64,000 nucleotides of DNA from Candidatus Binatota bacterium (GTDB lineage Bacteria > Desulfobacterota > Binatia > UBA1149), in assembly GCA_012960245.1 (NCBI GenBank), contig DUBO01000012.1, positions 79,307 through 143,306 on the forward strand, read 5' to 3'. This document shows, piece after piece, positions 54,459 through 61,580 of the stretch. The notes under the pieces were generated by a model, which did no database searches, was not told the origin of the DNA, and saw only the letters and a list, made by a program, of their open reading frames with translations. Position 1 is the stretch's first letter, and each line of letters starts with the position of its first letter. The translations under genes and the position numbers were made by a program.

Positions 54459-55279
54459 AAGTAGACTCCTACAGGGTTAACATGGATGCCTTCGAGGGGC
54501 CCCTGGACCTCTTGCTCCACCTCGTGAAGACCAACGAGGTAGACATCTACCATCTTCCGCTCAGTGATATAACCGACCAGTACCTGGCCTACCTCGAAAT
54601 GTTCGAGGAGCTGGACCTTGATGTAGCGGGGGAGTATCTCCTGATGGCCGCCACCTTGATGCACATCAAGTCGCGGTTGTTGCTGCCCCGTGACGACGAG
54701 GATGAGGAAGAAGAAGAAGATCCGGTACAGGATCTCGTAGGGCAGCTGGCCGAGTACCAGCGCTACCGCGAGGCAGCCGATACGCTGCGTGACAGGGCGT
54801 TGATTGATAGGGATGTTTTTCGCCGCGCGGCTTCACCACCGCCGCGCAACGAGGCCGAGGACCCTGGTTTTGCCCAGGTCGAACTTCCCGACCTGCTCGA
54901 GGGCCTCAGGCGCGTGCTCGCGCGCGCGGCTGCGCGCATACCCCACCTCGTGGAGTCCGAGGAGTACCACGTCGCAGACGCGGTTCGGGAAATGCTGGGT
55001 CGGCTGGACGAGGTCGAGAGCCTCACTTTTGACGAGCTGTTCGGCGACAGCCCCACCCGCGGGCTCGTTATCGCCACGTTTATCGGTCTCCTGGAGTTGA
55101 TGAAGATGGGCATTATTCAGGCTATGCAGGACGAAGGGTCGCCGGAGATCCGCGTGAGCTCGACGGGGCACGATCACGACGATCGGTTGTACGCGTTGCT
55201 CGATACCTATGGACCCCGGGCCCACGAGAAAGAAGGCAACGATGCGGAAGTTGAAAAGGAGCAACAGCTTGATGGCTGA
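54455..55279 (+). CDS. scpA: Segregation and condensation protein A
   Basis: Kleisin subunit that bridges SMC heads in chromosome condensation. It starts FEGPLDLLLHLVKTNEVDIY, the ScpA signature, and continues through ATLMHIKSRLLLP, an acidic Asp/Glu run (about 77-92), and the C-terminal winged-helix part (RGLVIATFIGLLELMKMGII). 274 residues. ATG coupled to trpS. The partner scpB follows with an eight-base overlap; smc is not in this window. Confidence 0.92.
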   Translation: MKVDSYRVNMDAFEGPLDLLLHLVKTNEVDIYHLPLSDITDQYLAYLEMFEELDLDVAGEYLLMAATLMHIKSRLLLPRDDEDEEEEEDPVQDLVGQLAEYQRYREAADTLRDRALIDRDVFRRAASPPPRNEAEDPGFAQVELPDLLEGLRRVLARAAARIPHLVESEEYHVADAVREMLGRLDEVESLTFDELFGDSPTRGLVIATFIGLLELMKMGIIQAMQDEGSPEIRVSSTGHDHDDRLYALLDTYGPRAHEKEGNDAEVEKEQQLDG

Positions 55280-56111
55280 AGAAAGCACGATAGAAGAACT
55301 TAACCCTGGAGAAAGCGGGCCGGCGGATGTGTCTGCAGAAGATGTGCCGGTTGAAGAGGACGCCACGTTGAAGGGCGATGAAGCCGGGACCGGGGACGAC
55401 TCGCCGTCCACTCAAGGGAGTTGGCCGGTAGACCGCCTTAAGCCACTGGTAGAGGCCCTTGTCTTTGCCTCCGGCGAAGCCATCAACGCTGGCCGCTTGG
55501 CCAAGGCCGTGCGCGGTGCCAGCAGGCAGGAGGTTACCGCGGCGCTGCAAGAGTTGCAGGCTGAGTGCGAGGCGAGGGGGGTGCGGCTGGTCGAGGTGGC
55601 TGGAGGCTGGCAGTACCGTACCGCGGCCGAGCACGCCGAGCCGGTGCGGCGCCTGTTCAAGGAGCGGCCTTATCGCTTGAGTCGAGCTGCGGTTGAGACA
55701 CTCACCGTGGTAGCCTACAAGCAACCGACTACCAGGCAGGGCATAGAGGGAGTGCGCGGGGTAGACAGCGGGGGCGTGCTCGAGAACCTCGTCGAGAAAC
55801 GGCTGATCCGTATCGCGGGTCGCCTGGATGTTCCGGGACGACCCCTGGTCTACGAAACTACAAAAGACTTCCTCGAGTTGTTCGGATTGAAGGACCTGGC
55901 AGCCATGCCGCGCCTGGCCGAACTTGGAGACGAAATGCTGATGTTGGCGGATAAGGCGGAGTTTGAACAAGGGGCTGCCGACGAGGCGGCGGTGCTGCCG
56001 CTGGAGCCCGGCGACGAGGTAACCGACGATGCGCCTCCTGCCGGCACGGTTTCAACCGAACAGGCGACCGAGAGCGATGACGAAATCAAAGAAACCTCTG
56101 AAAAAGACTGA
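55272..56111 (+). CDS. scpB: Segregation and condensation protein B
   Basis: Winged-helix protein that dimerises on ScpA. The core lies at about residues 50-220 (LVEALVFASGEAINAGRLAK; VETLTVVAYKQPTTRQGIE; DFLELFGLKDLAAMP). It has an acidic N-terminal extension of about 50 residues and an acidic C-terminal tail of about 55, both probably disordered. 279 residues. The ATG at 55272 follows AAAAGGAG at about ten bases; earlier ATGs in the same frame lie inside scpA. The C-terminal tail codes in a frame that overlaps the rluB start. Confidence 0.91.
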   Translation: MAEESTIEELNPGESGPADVSAEDVPVEEDATLKGDEAGTGDDSPSTQGSWPVDRLKPLVEALVFASGEAINAGRLAKAVRGASRQEVTAALQELQAECEARGVRLVEVAGGWQYRTAAEHAEPVRRLFKERPYRLSRAAVETLTVVAYKQPTTRQGIEGVRGVDSGGVLENLVEKRLIRIAGRLDVPGRPLVYETTKDFLELFGLKDLAAMPRLAELGDEMLMLADKAEFEQGAADEAAVLPLEPGDEVTDDAPPAGTVSTEQATESDDEIKETSEKD

Positions 56112-56862
56112 CCCTGCGGAGAAGGGAGGCTCTGGCGGCCGGCTGCGGCTGCACGTCTACATAGCGCGGGCTGGTATCGCCTCGCGCCGTGAAGCCGAGA
56201 AAATGATGCTCTTGGGCGATGTCACGGTCAACGGCAAGGTCATCACCGAACCCGGCAGCACGGTTCTGCCTGGAAAGGATCACGTCAAGGTTAACGGTCG
56301 GTTGATCGCGGGGCCTCACCGGCTGGAGTACTACGCTTATCACAAGCCAACCGGCTGCGTGTCGACGATGAAAGACACGCGCGGGCGTTTCTGCATCGGC
56401 GACGTGGTGCAGACCCTGGGTAGCCCGGTGGTTCCCGTGGGGAGGCTTGACCTTAACAGCAGCGGCTTGCTGCTTCTGACCAACGATGGCGAACTCGCGG
56501 TCCGTCTCATGCATCCGTCCTACGAGATCGAAAAAGTCTACCGCGTAAAAGTAAACCCGCCGCCGAAGCAGAGGCAGCTCGACAGGTTGCTCAACGGCGT
56601 GTCGCTGGGTGACGGCATGGCGAGGGCCGAGCGTATAAGGCGAGTGGGACGTGGCGAGACCAAGGTCTGGCTCGAAGTAACCGTGGCCGAGGGACGCAAG
56701 CACGTGGTTCGCAGGATGATGGAAGAGGTGGGCTTGAGGGTGGACAAACTCAAGCGCGTAGTAATGGGTCCACTCAAGCTCGGACGGCAGGTTATCGACT
56801 CGGTACGCCGCCTTGAGCACAAAGAAATCAAAGCCCTGCGGGCCGCTGCGGACCTTGACTGA
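56077..56862 (+). CDS. rluB: Ribosomal large subunit pseudouridine synthase B family
   Basis: Makes pseudouridine in 23S rRNA. An S4 RNA-binding domain (about 24-80; HVYIARAGIASRREAEKMML) precedes the RsuA/RluB catalytic domain with the active-site Asp125 in VGRLDLNSSGLLLLTNDGEL and RKHVVRRMMEEVGL near the end. 261 residues with a Lys-rich start. ATG 56077 lies within the scpB tail. The scpA-scpB-rluB order is widely conserved. Confidence 0.92.
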   Translation: MTKSKKPLKKTDPAEKGGSGGRLRLHVYIARAGIASRREAEKMMLLGDVTVNGKVITEPGSTVLPGKDHVKVNGRLIAGPHRLEYYAYHKPTGCVSTMKDTRGRFCIGDVVQTLGSPVVPVGRLDLNSSGLLLLTNDGELAVRLMHPSYEIEKVYRVKVNPPPKQRQLDRLLNGVSLGDGMARAERIRRVGRGETKVWLEVTVAEGRKHVVRRMMEEVGLRVDKLKRVVMGPLKLGRQVIDSVRRLEHKEIKALRAAADLD

Positions 56863-56891
56863 TTGACTTTCCCTCCACCCGGCCCTAATCA
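56863..56891 (+). promoter_or_regulatory. Candidate promoter of the tRNA-fMet gene
   Basis: TTGACT (56863-56868; 5/6), 17-bp spacer, TAATCA (56886-56891; weak, 2/6), immediately upstream of the tRNA. The start would fall at or next to the mature 5' end, closer than usual. Supported mainly by the -35 and position. Confidence 0.4.
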
Positions 56892-56896
56892 AGGTT

Positions 56897-56973
56897 CGCG
56901 GGGTGGAGCAGTCTGGTAGCTCGGCGGGCTCATAACCCGCAGGTCGAGGGTTCAAATCCCTCCCCCGCACCCA
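56897..56973 (+). tRNA. Initiator tRNA-fMet (CAT)
   Basis: Folds as a 77-nt tRNA including an encoded CCA end. The acceptor stem CGCGGGG/CCCCGCA has the C1-A72 mismatch that marks initiators. The anticodon arm has three consecutive G-C pairs flanking CTCATAA, anticodon CAT. The D arm matches E. coli tRNA-fMet almost base for base, and the T loop is TTCAAAT. The discriminator base reads C73 rather than the usual A73. It lies at the boundary between the housekeeping block and the accessory right end. Confidence 0.96.
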
Positions 56974-56999
56974 CCCGCTCTTCCTGTCGCTTCTCTCTC

Positions 57000-57330
57000 G
57001 GTTTTCTCCTGGCTTTTGCGTTCGTTTGCCGGGGCAAGAAACTCAAACTCGACTCTGCAGTGGCGGCTGCTTTTACCCTGGTCAATCTTGATTCGACGGG
57101 TACCGGTTTCGATGATCCGATGGTAGTCGCCCCGGTCGGTGGCAACACGGGCACCTGGGTCGGCGAGTAGGCCACTATTTTTGCTACAAGGCCAAGGACG
57201 CGAAGACGACGCCGATGCAGGCCAAGTTCGTGAGCTCGGACATGCTGGCCAACAACGCGATGGGGCAGGGTCAGCTTACCTTCAAGAAGCCCTCGTTGCT
57301 CTGTCTGCGGACGACGCCGGTAGACATCGG
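57000..57330 (+). pseudogene. Remnant of a secreted-protein gene (two out-of-frame fragments)
   Basis: The stretch 56974-57395 has no intact gene. Fragment A (57000-57170, ending in TAG) reads a hydrophobic signal-like GFLLAFAFVC, then VNLDSTGTGFDDPMVVAPVG and GNTGTWVGE; the GFDDP..VAPVGGN..GT pattern recurs near the start of secreted PA-domain-type proteins of Myxococcota-like bacteria, as I recall. Fragment B (57170-57328), in another frame, reads HYFCYKAKDAKTT ... LTFKKPSLLC, resembling a Cys-paired C-terminal module of secreted proteins. The two look like the start and end of one gene whose middle was lost. No good start codon or ribosome-binding site is seen. Confidence 0.55.
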
Positions 57331-57395
57331 TACTCCCTGGGCGAGGTCCTGGCTTGGAGGATCAGGCGGGGGGCCTGGCGTGGAGCCGGGCCCGG

Positions 57396-58172
57396 TCATC
57401 CCACGGCCGACAGGAGCGGAGGTAGTATATCGCTGATCGAACCGCGAAGTATGGCGTGTGCGATCTCGTCCATACCCGTAGCTTCGCCGTTGATTATTAC
57501 CACCCTGGCGCCTGCTTCCCTTGCCGTGGGGACAATTCCGGCTATGGGATAGACCGTCAGCGTGCTGCCGATCGCGAGCATTAGATCACAGTCGAGGGCC
57601 GCACGCTGGGCTCGTGCCAGGTCTTCCTCGACCAGTCCCTGCCCGAAGCTGATCGTGGCCGACTTGAGTATGCCGGCGCACAATGGGCAGGCAGGGTCGA
57701 GCTCGCCCGCGCGCACCCTGTCAAAGGTGGTCTCTATGTCGGTCCTGTCGCCGCAGGCCATGCAGATCGCCTCGCGCATCGTGCCGTGGATCTCGATGAC
57801 CTTGTCTGCGGAATTACCCGCCTGCTGGTGAAAGCCATCTACATTCTGAGTCACCAGGGCGAGCAGTTTGCCGCTCAGCTCGAGCTCAACCAACGCGTTG
57901 TGCCCGGCGTTGGGTTCTCGCTCTGTTCCCATCTGCTCAAGTTTCCACTGCCAGGCTTTTTTCCTCACCTCGGGATCGGACATGTAGTTGTCGATGGTGG
58001 CCATCTTTTCGGCCTCGGGGTCTCGGGTCCACAAGCCTTGTGGACCTCGAAAATCAGGGATACCGGAGGCAGTGGAAATGCCCGCGCCGGTAAGAACGGC
58101 GACGCGTTCAGCATCGGAAATCCAGTTTCTCACCGTATTAAAGCGCTGATGAGCATCCACGGGGAAAATCAC
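57396..58172 (-). CDS. NAD-dependent protein deacylase, sirtuin family
   Basis: Removes acyl groups from lysines using NAD. NAD-binding GAGISTASGIPDFRGPQGLW (about 29-48), TQNVDGFHQQAG, the catalytic H129 in EIHGT, a zinc site of four cysteines (C137, C140, C162, C165) and GSTLTVYP are all present. 258 residues. The Ala-Tyr-Arg triad that marks desuccinylases (class III) is not evident, so deacetylase or mixed activity is likelier. GTG start; a second GTG lies four codons in. It stands alone on the minus strand, tail to tail with the gene remnant and head to head with the HTH genes. Confidence 0.92.
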   Translation of the reverse strand: MIFPVDAHQRFNTVRNWISDAERVAVLTGAGISTASGIPDFRGPQGLWTRDPEAEKMATIDNYMSDPEVRKKAWQWKLEQMGTEREPNAGHNALVELELSGKLLALVTQNVDGFHQQAGNSADKVIEIHGTMREAICMACGDRTDIETTFDRVRAGELDPACPLCAGILKSATISFGQGLVEEDLARAQRAALDCDLMLAIGSTLTVYPIAGIVPTAREAGARVVIINGEATGMDEIAHAILRGSISDILPPLLSAVG

Positions 58173-58217
58173 ATCACAGTCGTCTTGCGAAATCCTGCCC
58201 GGGTGGTCGGTATTGCC

Positions 58218-58255
58218 TTGACCGAGATGGTTCGAGTTGGATAACTTACTTGTAA
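58218..58255 (+). promoter_or_regulatory. Candidate promoter with dyad operator before the first HTH gene
   Basis: TTGACC (58218-58223; 5/6), 16-bp spacer, GATAAC (58240-58245; 4/6). A dyad TTAC-TT-GTAA at 58246-58255 covers the expected transcription start near 58252. XRE-type regulators often repress their own promoter through such dyads; here this is inference. AAAGGAG (58276-58282) stands six bases before the ATG, one of the best ribosome-binding sites in the window. Confidence 0.45.
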
Positions 58256-58288
58256 CGGCTTCCTAACAGCGCGGTAAAGGAGAAAAAC

Positions 58289-58621
58289 ATGGCAGCTAAC
58301 TCATCACTCGAGAACAGGCTTGGCGAGATCAGCAAGGACCGGCGGCTGACCCTGGTGGACTTGTCTGATTTGACGGGGATTTCTTACTCGACAGTCAGGC
58401 GCATGGTTGTAGAGGGGACAGACCCGCCACTGGGCAACGCGCTGTCTATGAGCCGTGTGCTGGGGCTTCCTTTGAGAGAGCTCTACTGCATTGCGACGGC
58501 CCACGAAGAGCTGGTTGCGCTTGGGAAGGTCGGCCTTGCCTTTGACGGGCCGCTGCTGGCCGCGGGTGTGGCCGGGGCGGGGCTCTATATGAACGGAGCC
58601 GGCAGTGCTGGCGATTGCTGA
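58289..58621 (+). CDS. Small XRE-family helix-turn-helix protein
   Basis: 110 residues. The N-terminal two-thirds form a Cro/CI-type HTH: LGEISKDRRLTLVDLSDLTG, then ISYSTVRRMVVEG as recognition helix, then LGNALSMSRVLGLPLRELY. The last 30 residues are a Gly/Ala-rich, hydrophobic stretch (GPLLAAGVAGAGLYMNGAG) ending in Cys, unusual for a soluble repressor; it could be a membrane-touching helix or a dimer interface. ATG with a strong AAAGGAG. A second HTH gene follows 93 bases later. Targets unknown. Confidence 0.8.
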   Translation: MAANSSLENRLGEISKDRRLTLVDLSDLTGISYSTVRRMVVEGTDPPLGNALSMSRVLGLPLRELYCIATAHEELVALGKVGLAFDGPLLAAGVAGAGLYMNGAGSAGDC

Positions 58622-58635
58622 GAATCACGGATTCT
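58621..58635. promoter_or_regulatory. 15-bp perfect dyad between the two HTH genes
   Basis: AGAATC-ACG-GATTCT begins at the last base of the first HTH stop codon. It has no following T-run, so a terminator is unlikely; an operator is possible. The rest of the 93-base gap holds a run of nine or more G residues (from 58661) and the purine-rich ribosome-binding site of the next gene. Confidence 0.35.
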
Positions 58636-58714
58636 AGGGTTACAGGTGGTTAGTCGACCAAGGGGGGGGGACCTTGGGTTTGATGGGAAAGCGGAAGGGG
58701 AGAGGAGTAATAAT

Positions 58715-58981
58715 ATGCCGGGTACAACAGTTACAAATCTGATTTCGAAGATGCTGTACGATCGCGGTTGGACTGACGGCGAGCTCGCGAGACGCACCGG
58801 CTTATCGCGGCCGCGCATCAATCGCCTGAAGAACCGCAGGGCTCAACCCTCGGTTCGCGAAGCGCTGCTGCTCAGTGACGCGCTGGGTGTTGAGGTCGAG
58901 CAACTTTTCAGCCTTGAGCAAGCGTCGGAAGATCTGCTCATGGCGGTTCCGCTCGCATCGTTCCGCTCGCACAGCGGATAG
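58715..58981 (+). CDS. Small XRE-family helix-turn-helix protein (second copy type)
   Basis: 88 residues. HTH: LISKMLYDRGWTDGELARRT, then GLSRPRINRLKNRRAQPSVR with a basic recognition helix, then ALLLSDALGVEVEQLFSLE, the standard XRE ending. The ATG at 58715 follows GGAGAGGAG. It shares architecture with the preceding protein but little identity, so the pair is not a recent duplication. Could regulate the neighbouring secreted-protein genes or the sirtuin; nothing in the sequence decides this. Confidence 0.8.
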   Translation: MPGTTVTNLISKMLYDRGWTDGELARRTGLSRPRINRLKNRRAQPSVREALLLSDALGVEVEQLFSLEQASEDLLMAVPLASFRSHSG

Positions 58982-59086
58982 TGTTCATCTGATCGCGCTT
59001 TTTTGATCCGGGTTTCCTGGAGACAGTCCGGGGATCTCGTTGCTGGGTGCCGGCGGGGTTCCGGTGGGGGGTTCCCACTTGATCGG

Positions 59087-61042
59087 ATGGCAGCTATGCT
59101 GCCGCTCATGATTCGTTTGGCGTTAGGTTCCATCGCTCTTGCCTTGATATTACTTCCACCTGTTGCGCTGGCCGCGCGCGAGCCCTGCGAGTTGAATGAC
59201 TCCCAACGTCTACCCTGGTTTGGCGATCTTCACGTTCACACCGCGTTGTCCCTGGACGCGGCGACGCAGGGCACGCGAGGGCGGCCGGTTGACGCCTACC
59301 GTTTCGCACGTGGGGGTACGCTCGGCATCCAGCCCTACGATGCTTCGGGCGCGCCGATGAGAGAGATAACGCTGGAGAGGCCTTTGGATTTCGCCGCGGT
59401 TACCGACCACGCCGAGCTGTTCGGTGAGCTCAGAATCTGCGAAACGCCGGGAATGGCGGGGCACAATTCGTTCGTGTGCCGATTGTTTCGCCACTGGCCC
59501 CGGGCTGCTTATTACCTGATGAACAACAAGGCGATGGCTTCTGAGAGCCCGAAACGCTTCGGGTTCTGTGGCGAGGATGCCGGTGGCTGCAAACGGGCGA
59601 TGTTGAGTAGTTGGAGCGAGGTCCAAGCGGCAGCCGAGCAGTATTACGATCGCAGTTCGGCCTGTTCTTTTACCAGCTTCGTCGGCTACGAGTGGACCGG
59701 AAGTCCCAACGGGAGGAACCTGCATCGGAACATTATTTTTGGTAGTTCCGAGGTGCCCGGCGAGCCGGCCAGCTATGTTGACGCGCCTTCGCCGCGGCTT
59801 TTGTGGAACGCGCTCGAGCGTGACTGTCTCAACACCGGCAAGGGCTGCTCGGTCGTCTCCATTCCCCATAACTCCAACTTGAGCGGTGGGCTGATGTTTC
59901 CCACAGAAGGGCCCGACGGCGAAGCCATGACAGCTGACTATGCTAAGCGACGCGCGGATTTTGAACCGCTGGTCGAGATGATGCAGCACAAGGGCGACTC
60001 GGAGTGCCGTATAGGAGCTGGCGAGGCTGACGAGTACTGCGGGTTCGAAAAACTGCCCTACGATGATTTCATTGGCAACACGTTTCCCTGGTTGAGGCGC
60101 GAGGCCGGGCCTATGAGTTTTGTCCGGAACGCTTTGCTGCACGGCCTTGTGGTCGAAGATTCAACAGGGCAGAACCCCTACCGCTTTGGTTTGATCGGCG
60201 GCACCGATACTCACCTCGCGGCAGCAGGCGCGGCCGAGGAGACCTCGTTTCCCGGCCACGGCGGCGCAGGTAAGCCCGCCGGCAGTGACCTCGCGCCGGG
60301 GCTACCCGACAATATAGAGAACAACCCCGGGGGCCTCGTGGTTCTATGGGCCGAAGAGAATTCGCGCCCCGCACTCTTTGCCGCGCTGCGAAGGCGTGAG
60401 ACCTACGCGACCAGCGGTCCGCGTATTATCCTGCGGCTCTTTGCTGCTTGGGAACTCGCCGACGACATGTGCGAAGACGAGGGTTTTGCGCGGGAAGGTT
60501 ACTCCTCCGGTGTGCCGATGGGAGGGGTTCTTGCATCTTTTCCCGGGGGGACGTCGGCGCCGGTGATTGCTGTCTCCGCGATGGCTGATCCTGGTACGGC
60601 GGCCCGGCCGGGCACCGGTCTGCAGGTCCTGCAGCTGGTAAAAGGCTGGCTGGGCAAGGATGGCAAGCCGCACAGCCGGGTAGTCGACGTGGCCGGGGAT
60701 AGGGACAACGGTGCTCTTGTGGACACGGACAGCTGCGAGGCCTCGGGCCCCGGGTCGGGTAGCCTCTGCTCTGTCTGGCGAGACCCGGACTTCGATCCTT
60801 CCGTGCCCACTTTCTACTACGCCAGGGTAATAGAAAACCCTGTTTGTCGCTGGAGCACAGTGTTGTGCAATCAGGCCGACATCGACTGTGCTGCCGACGG
60901 GGAGATTGCCGAAGCTTACAGCGGCTGCTGCGATTCTTCATACCCCCGGGTTATACAGGAGCGGGCGTGGAGTTCGCCGGTGTGGTATAAGCCGGATTCA
61001 CGAGGGACGTCCGCTCAGGCGAAAACAGGAGAAGCGAGATGA
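59087..61042 (+). CDS. Secreted DUF3604 (PHP-like) protein
   Basis: 651 residues with a signal peptide (LALGSIALALILLPPVALAA, cleavage near residue 30), so periplasmic, surface or secreted. The DUF3604 domain shows PHP-hydrolase-like metal motifs: FGDLHVHTALSLDA (H49, H51), AAVTDHAELFG and LIGGTDTHLAA, plus FVGYEWTGSPNGRNLHRNII and a C-terminal SSPVWY. At least a dozen cysteines suggest disulfides and an extracytoplasmic site. The reaction is unknown for most of the family; a metal-dependent phosphoesterase-like hydrolase is the best guess. ATG 59087 chosen; ATGs at 59096 and 59108 would also keep the signal peptide. Overlaps the next gene as ATGA. Confidence 0.85.
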   Translation: MAAMLPLMIRLALGSIALALILLPPVALAAREPCELNDSQRLPWFGDLHVHTALSLDAATQGTRGRPVDAYRFARGGTLGIQPYDASGAPMREITLERPLDFAAVTDHAELFGELRICETPGMAGHNSFVCRLFRHWPRAAYYLMNNKAMASESPKRFGFCGEDAGGCKRAMLSSWSEVQAAAEQYYDRSSACSFTSFVGYEWTGSPNGRNLHRNIIFGSSEVPGEPASYVDAPSPRLLWNALERDCLNTGKGCSVVSIPHNSNLSGGLMFPTEGPDGEAMTADYAKRRADFEPLVEMMQHKGDSECRIGAGEADEYCGFEKLPYDDFIGNTFPWLRREAGPMSFVRNALLHGLVVEDSTGQNPYRFGLIGGTDTHLAAAGAAEETSFPGHGGAGKPAGSDLAPGLPDNIENNPGGLVVLWAEENSRPALFAALRRRETYATSGPRIILRLFAAWELADDMCEDEGFAREGYSSGVPMGGVLASFPGGTSAPVIAVSAMADPGTAARPGTGLQVLQLVKGWLGKDGKPHSRVVDVAGDRDNGALVDTDSCEASGPGSGSLCSVWRDPDFDPSVPTFYYARVIENPVCRWSTVLCNQADIDCAADGEIAEAYSGCCDSSYPRVIQERAWSSPVWYKPDSRGTSAQAKTGEAR

Positions 61043-61395
61043 TTGTCGTTACCAACCGAATTGCTGTTGCCAGTGGTTACGAAGAAGAGTTCGAGGACCG
61101 CTTTCGCAAACGGGCGGGCCTTATAGATAGCGAACCCGGTTTTATTAATAACCGGGTAGAGCGGCCGGTGCTCAAACGTTTCGATCACGCCAGCGGTGGC
61201 TGGACCGAGACCAGCGAACAACAGTACTACCTGGTGCAGACCACCTGGCGTAATGAAGAAGATTTCTGGAACTGGACGAGGAGCGCGTCCTTCCGGGAAG
61301 CGCACTCTAATCGACCACCGAAAGAGATGTTCGCTGCCCCCAATGTTCTCGAAATCCACGAGATCGTTCTCGATACGGATTCGCGCTCGGAGTAG
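61039..61395 (+). CDS. ABM-domain protein, HmoA/IsdG-like (possible heme monooxygenase)
   Basis: 118 residues with an antibiotic-biosynthesis-monooxygenase (dimeric alpha-beta barrel) fold. IVVTNRIAVASGYEEEFEDR starts the first strand and helix, and FWNWTRSASFREAHSNRPP carries a Trp and His where HmoA/IsdG-type heme-degrading enzymes have them. ATG overlaps the DUF3604 stop and follows AGGAG, so the two proteins are translated together. Heme cleavage is a family-based guess; other ABM members act on quinones or polyketides. No signal peptide, so cytoplasmic, unlike its partner. Confidence 0.75.
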   Translation: MIVVTNRIAVASGYEEEFEDRFRKRAGLIDSEPGFINNRVERPVLKRFDHASGGWTETSEQQYYLVQTTWRNEEDFWNWTRSASFREAHSNRPPKEMFAAPNVLEIHEIVLDTDSRSE

Positions 61396-61413
61396 TGGCT
61401 GCTTGCATGCGTC

Positions 61414-61506
61414 TTGTCCCCCGGTAGGGGGGGGGCAAACGCTACTGCGTGGCTTCGGGTTTTTCGAGTCATACCCTTTGTCCCCCCCCCTTAAGCGGGG
61501 GAGATT
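61414..61506. repeat. Palindromic G/C-tract intergenic element
   Basis: TTGTCCCCC GGTA GGGGG is a tight hairpin (61418-61431). Its right arm, TAGGGGGGGGG-CAAA (to about 61439), is also nearly complementary to TTTG-TCCCCCCCCC-TTA at 61477-61493, which in turn can pair with GCGGGGG at 61495-61501. The result is a nested 90-bp structure with mononucleotide tracts. It resembles a REP-like or miniature element, but only one copy is in this window. Confidence 0.5.
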
Positions 61507-61516
61507 CCTTTTTTAG
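61482..61516 (+). terminator. Possible rho-independent terminator
   Basis: CCCCC-loop(CTTAAGC)-GGGGG followed, after AGATTCC, by a run of six T (61509-61514). The distance from stem to T-run is longer than ideal. It would end the HTH/DUF3604/ABM transcript before the next secreted-protein gene. Confidence 0.45.
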
Positions 61517-61580
61517 CTCGCGGATTCCTTCTTTGCCGCACTGAAGTCTGCCTAACTGGTTCTCAAGGACCCCACGGGCA

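Noticed and set aside
57139..57552. Plus-strand open frame across the end of the sirtuin gene
   Set aside because: Its frame differs from both remnant fragments and it runs antisense into the conserved sirtuin C-terminus.
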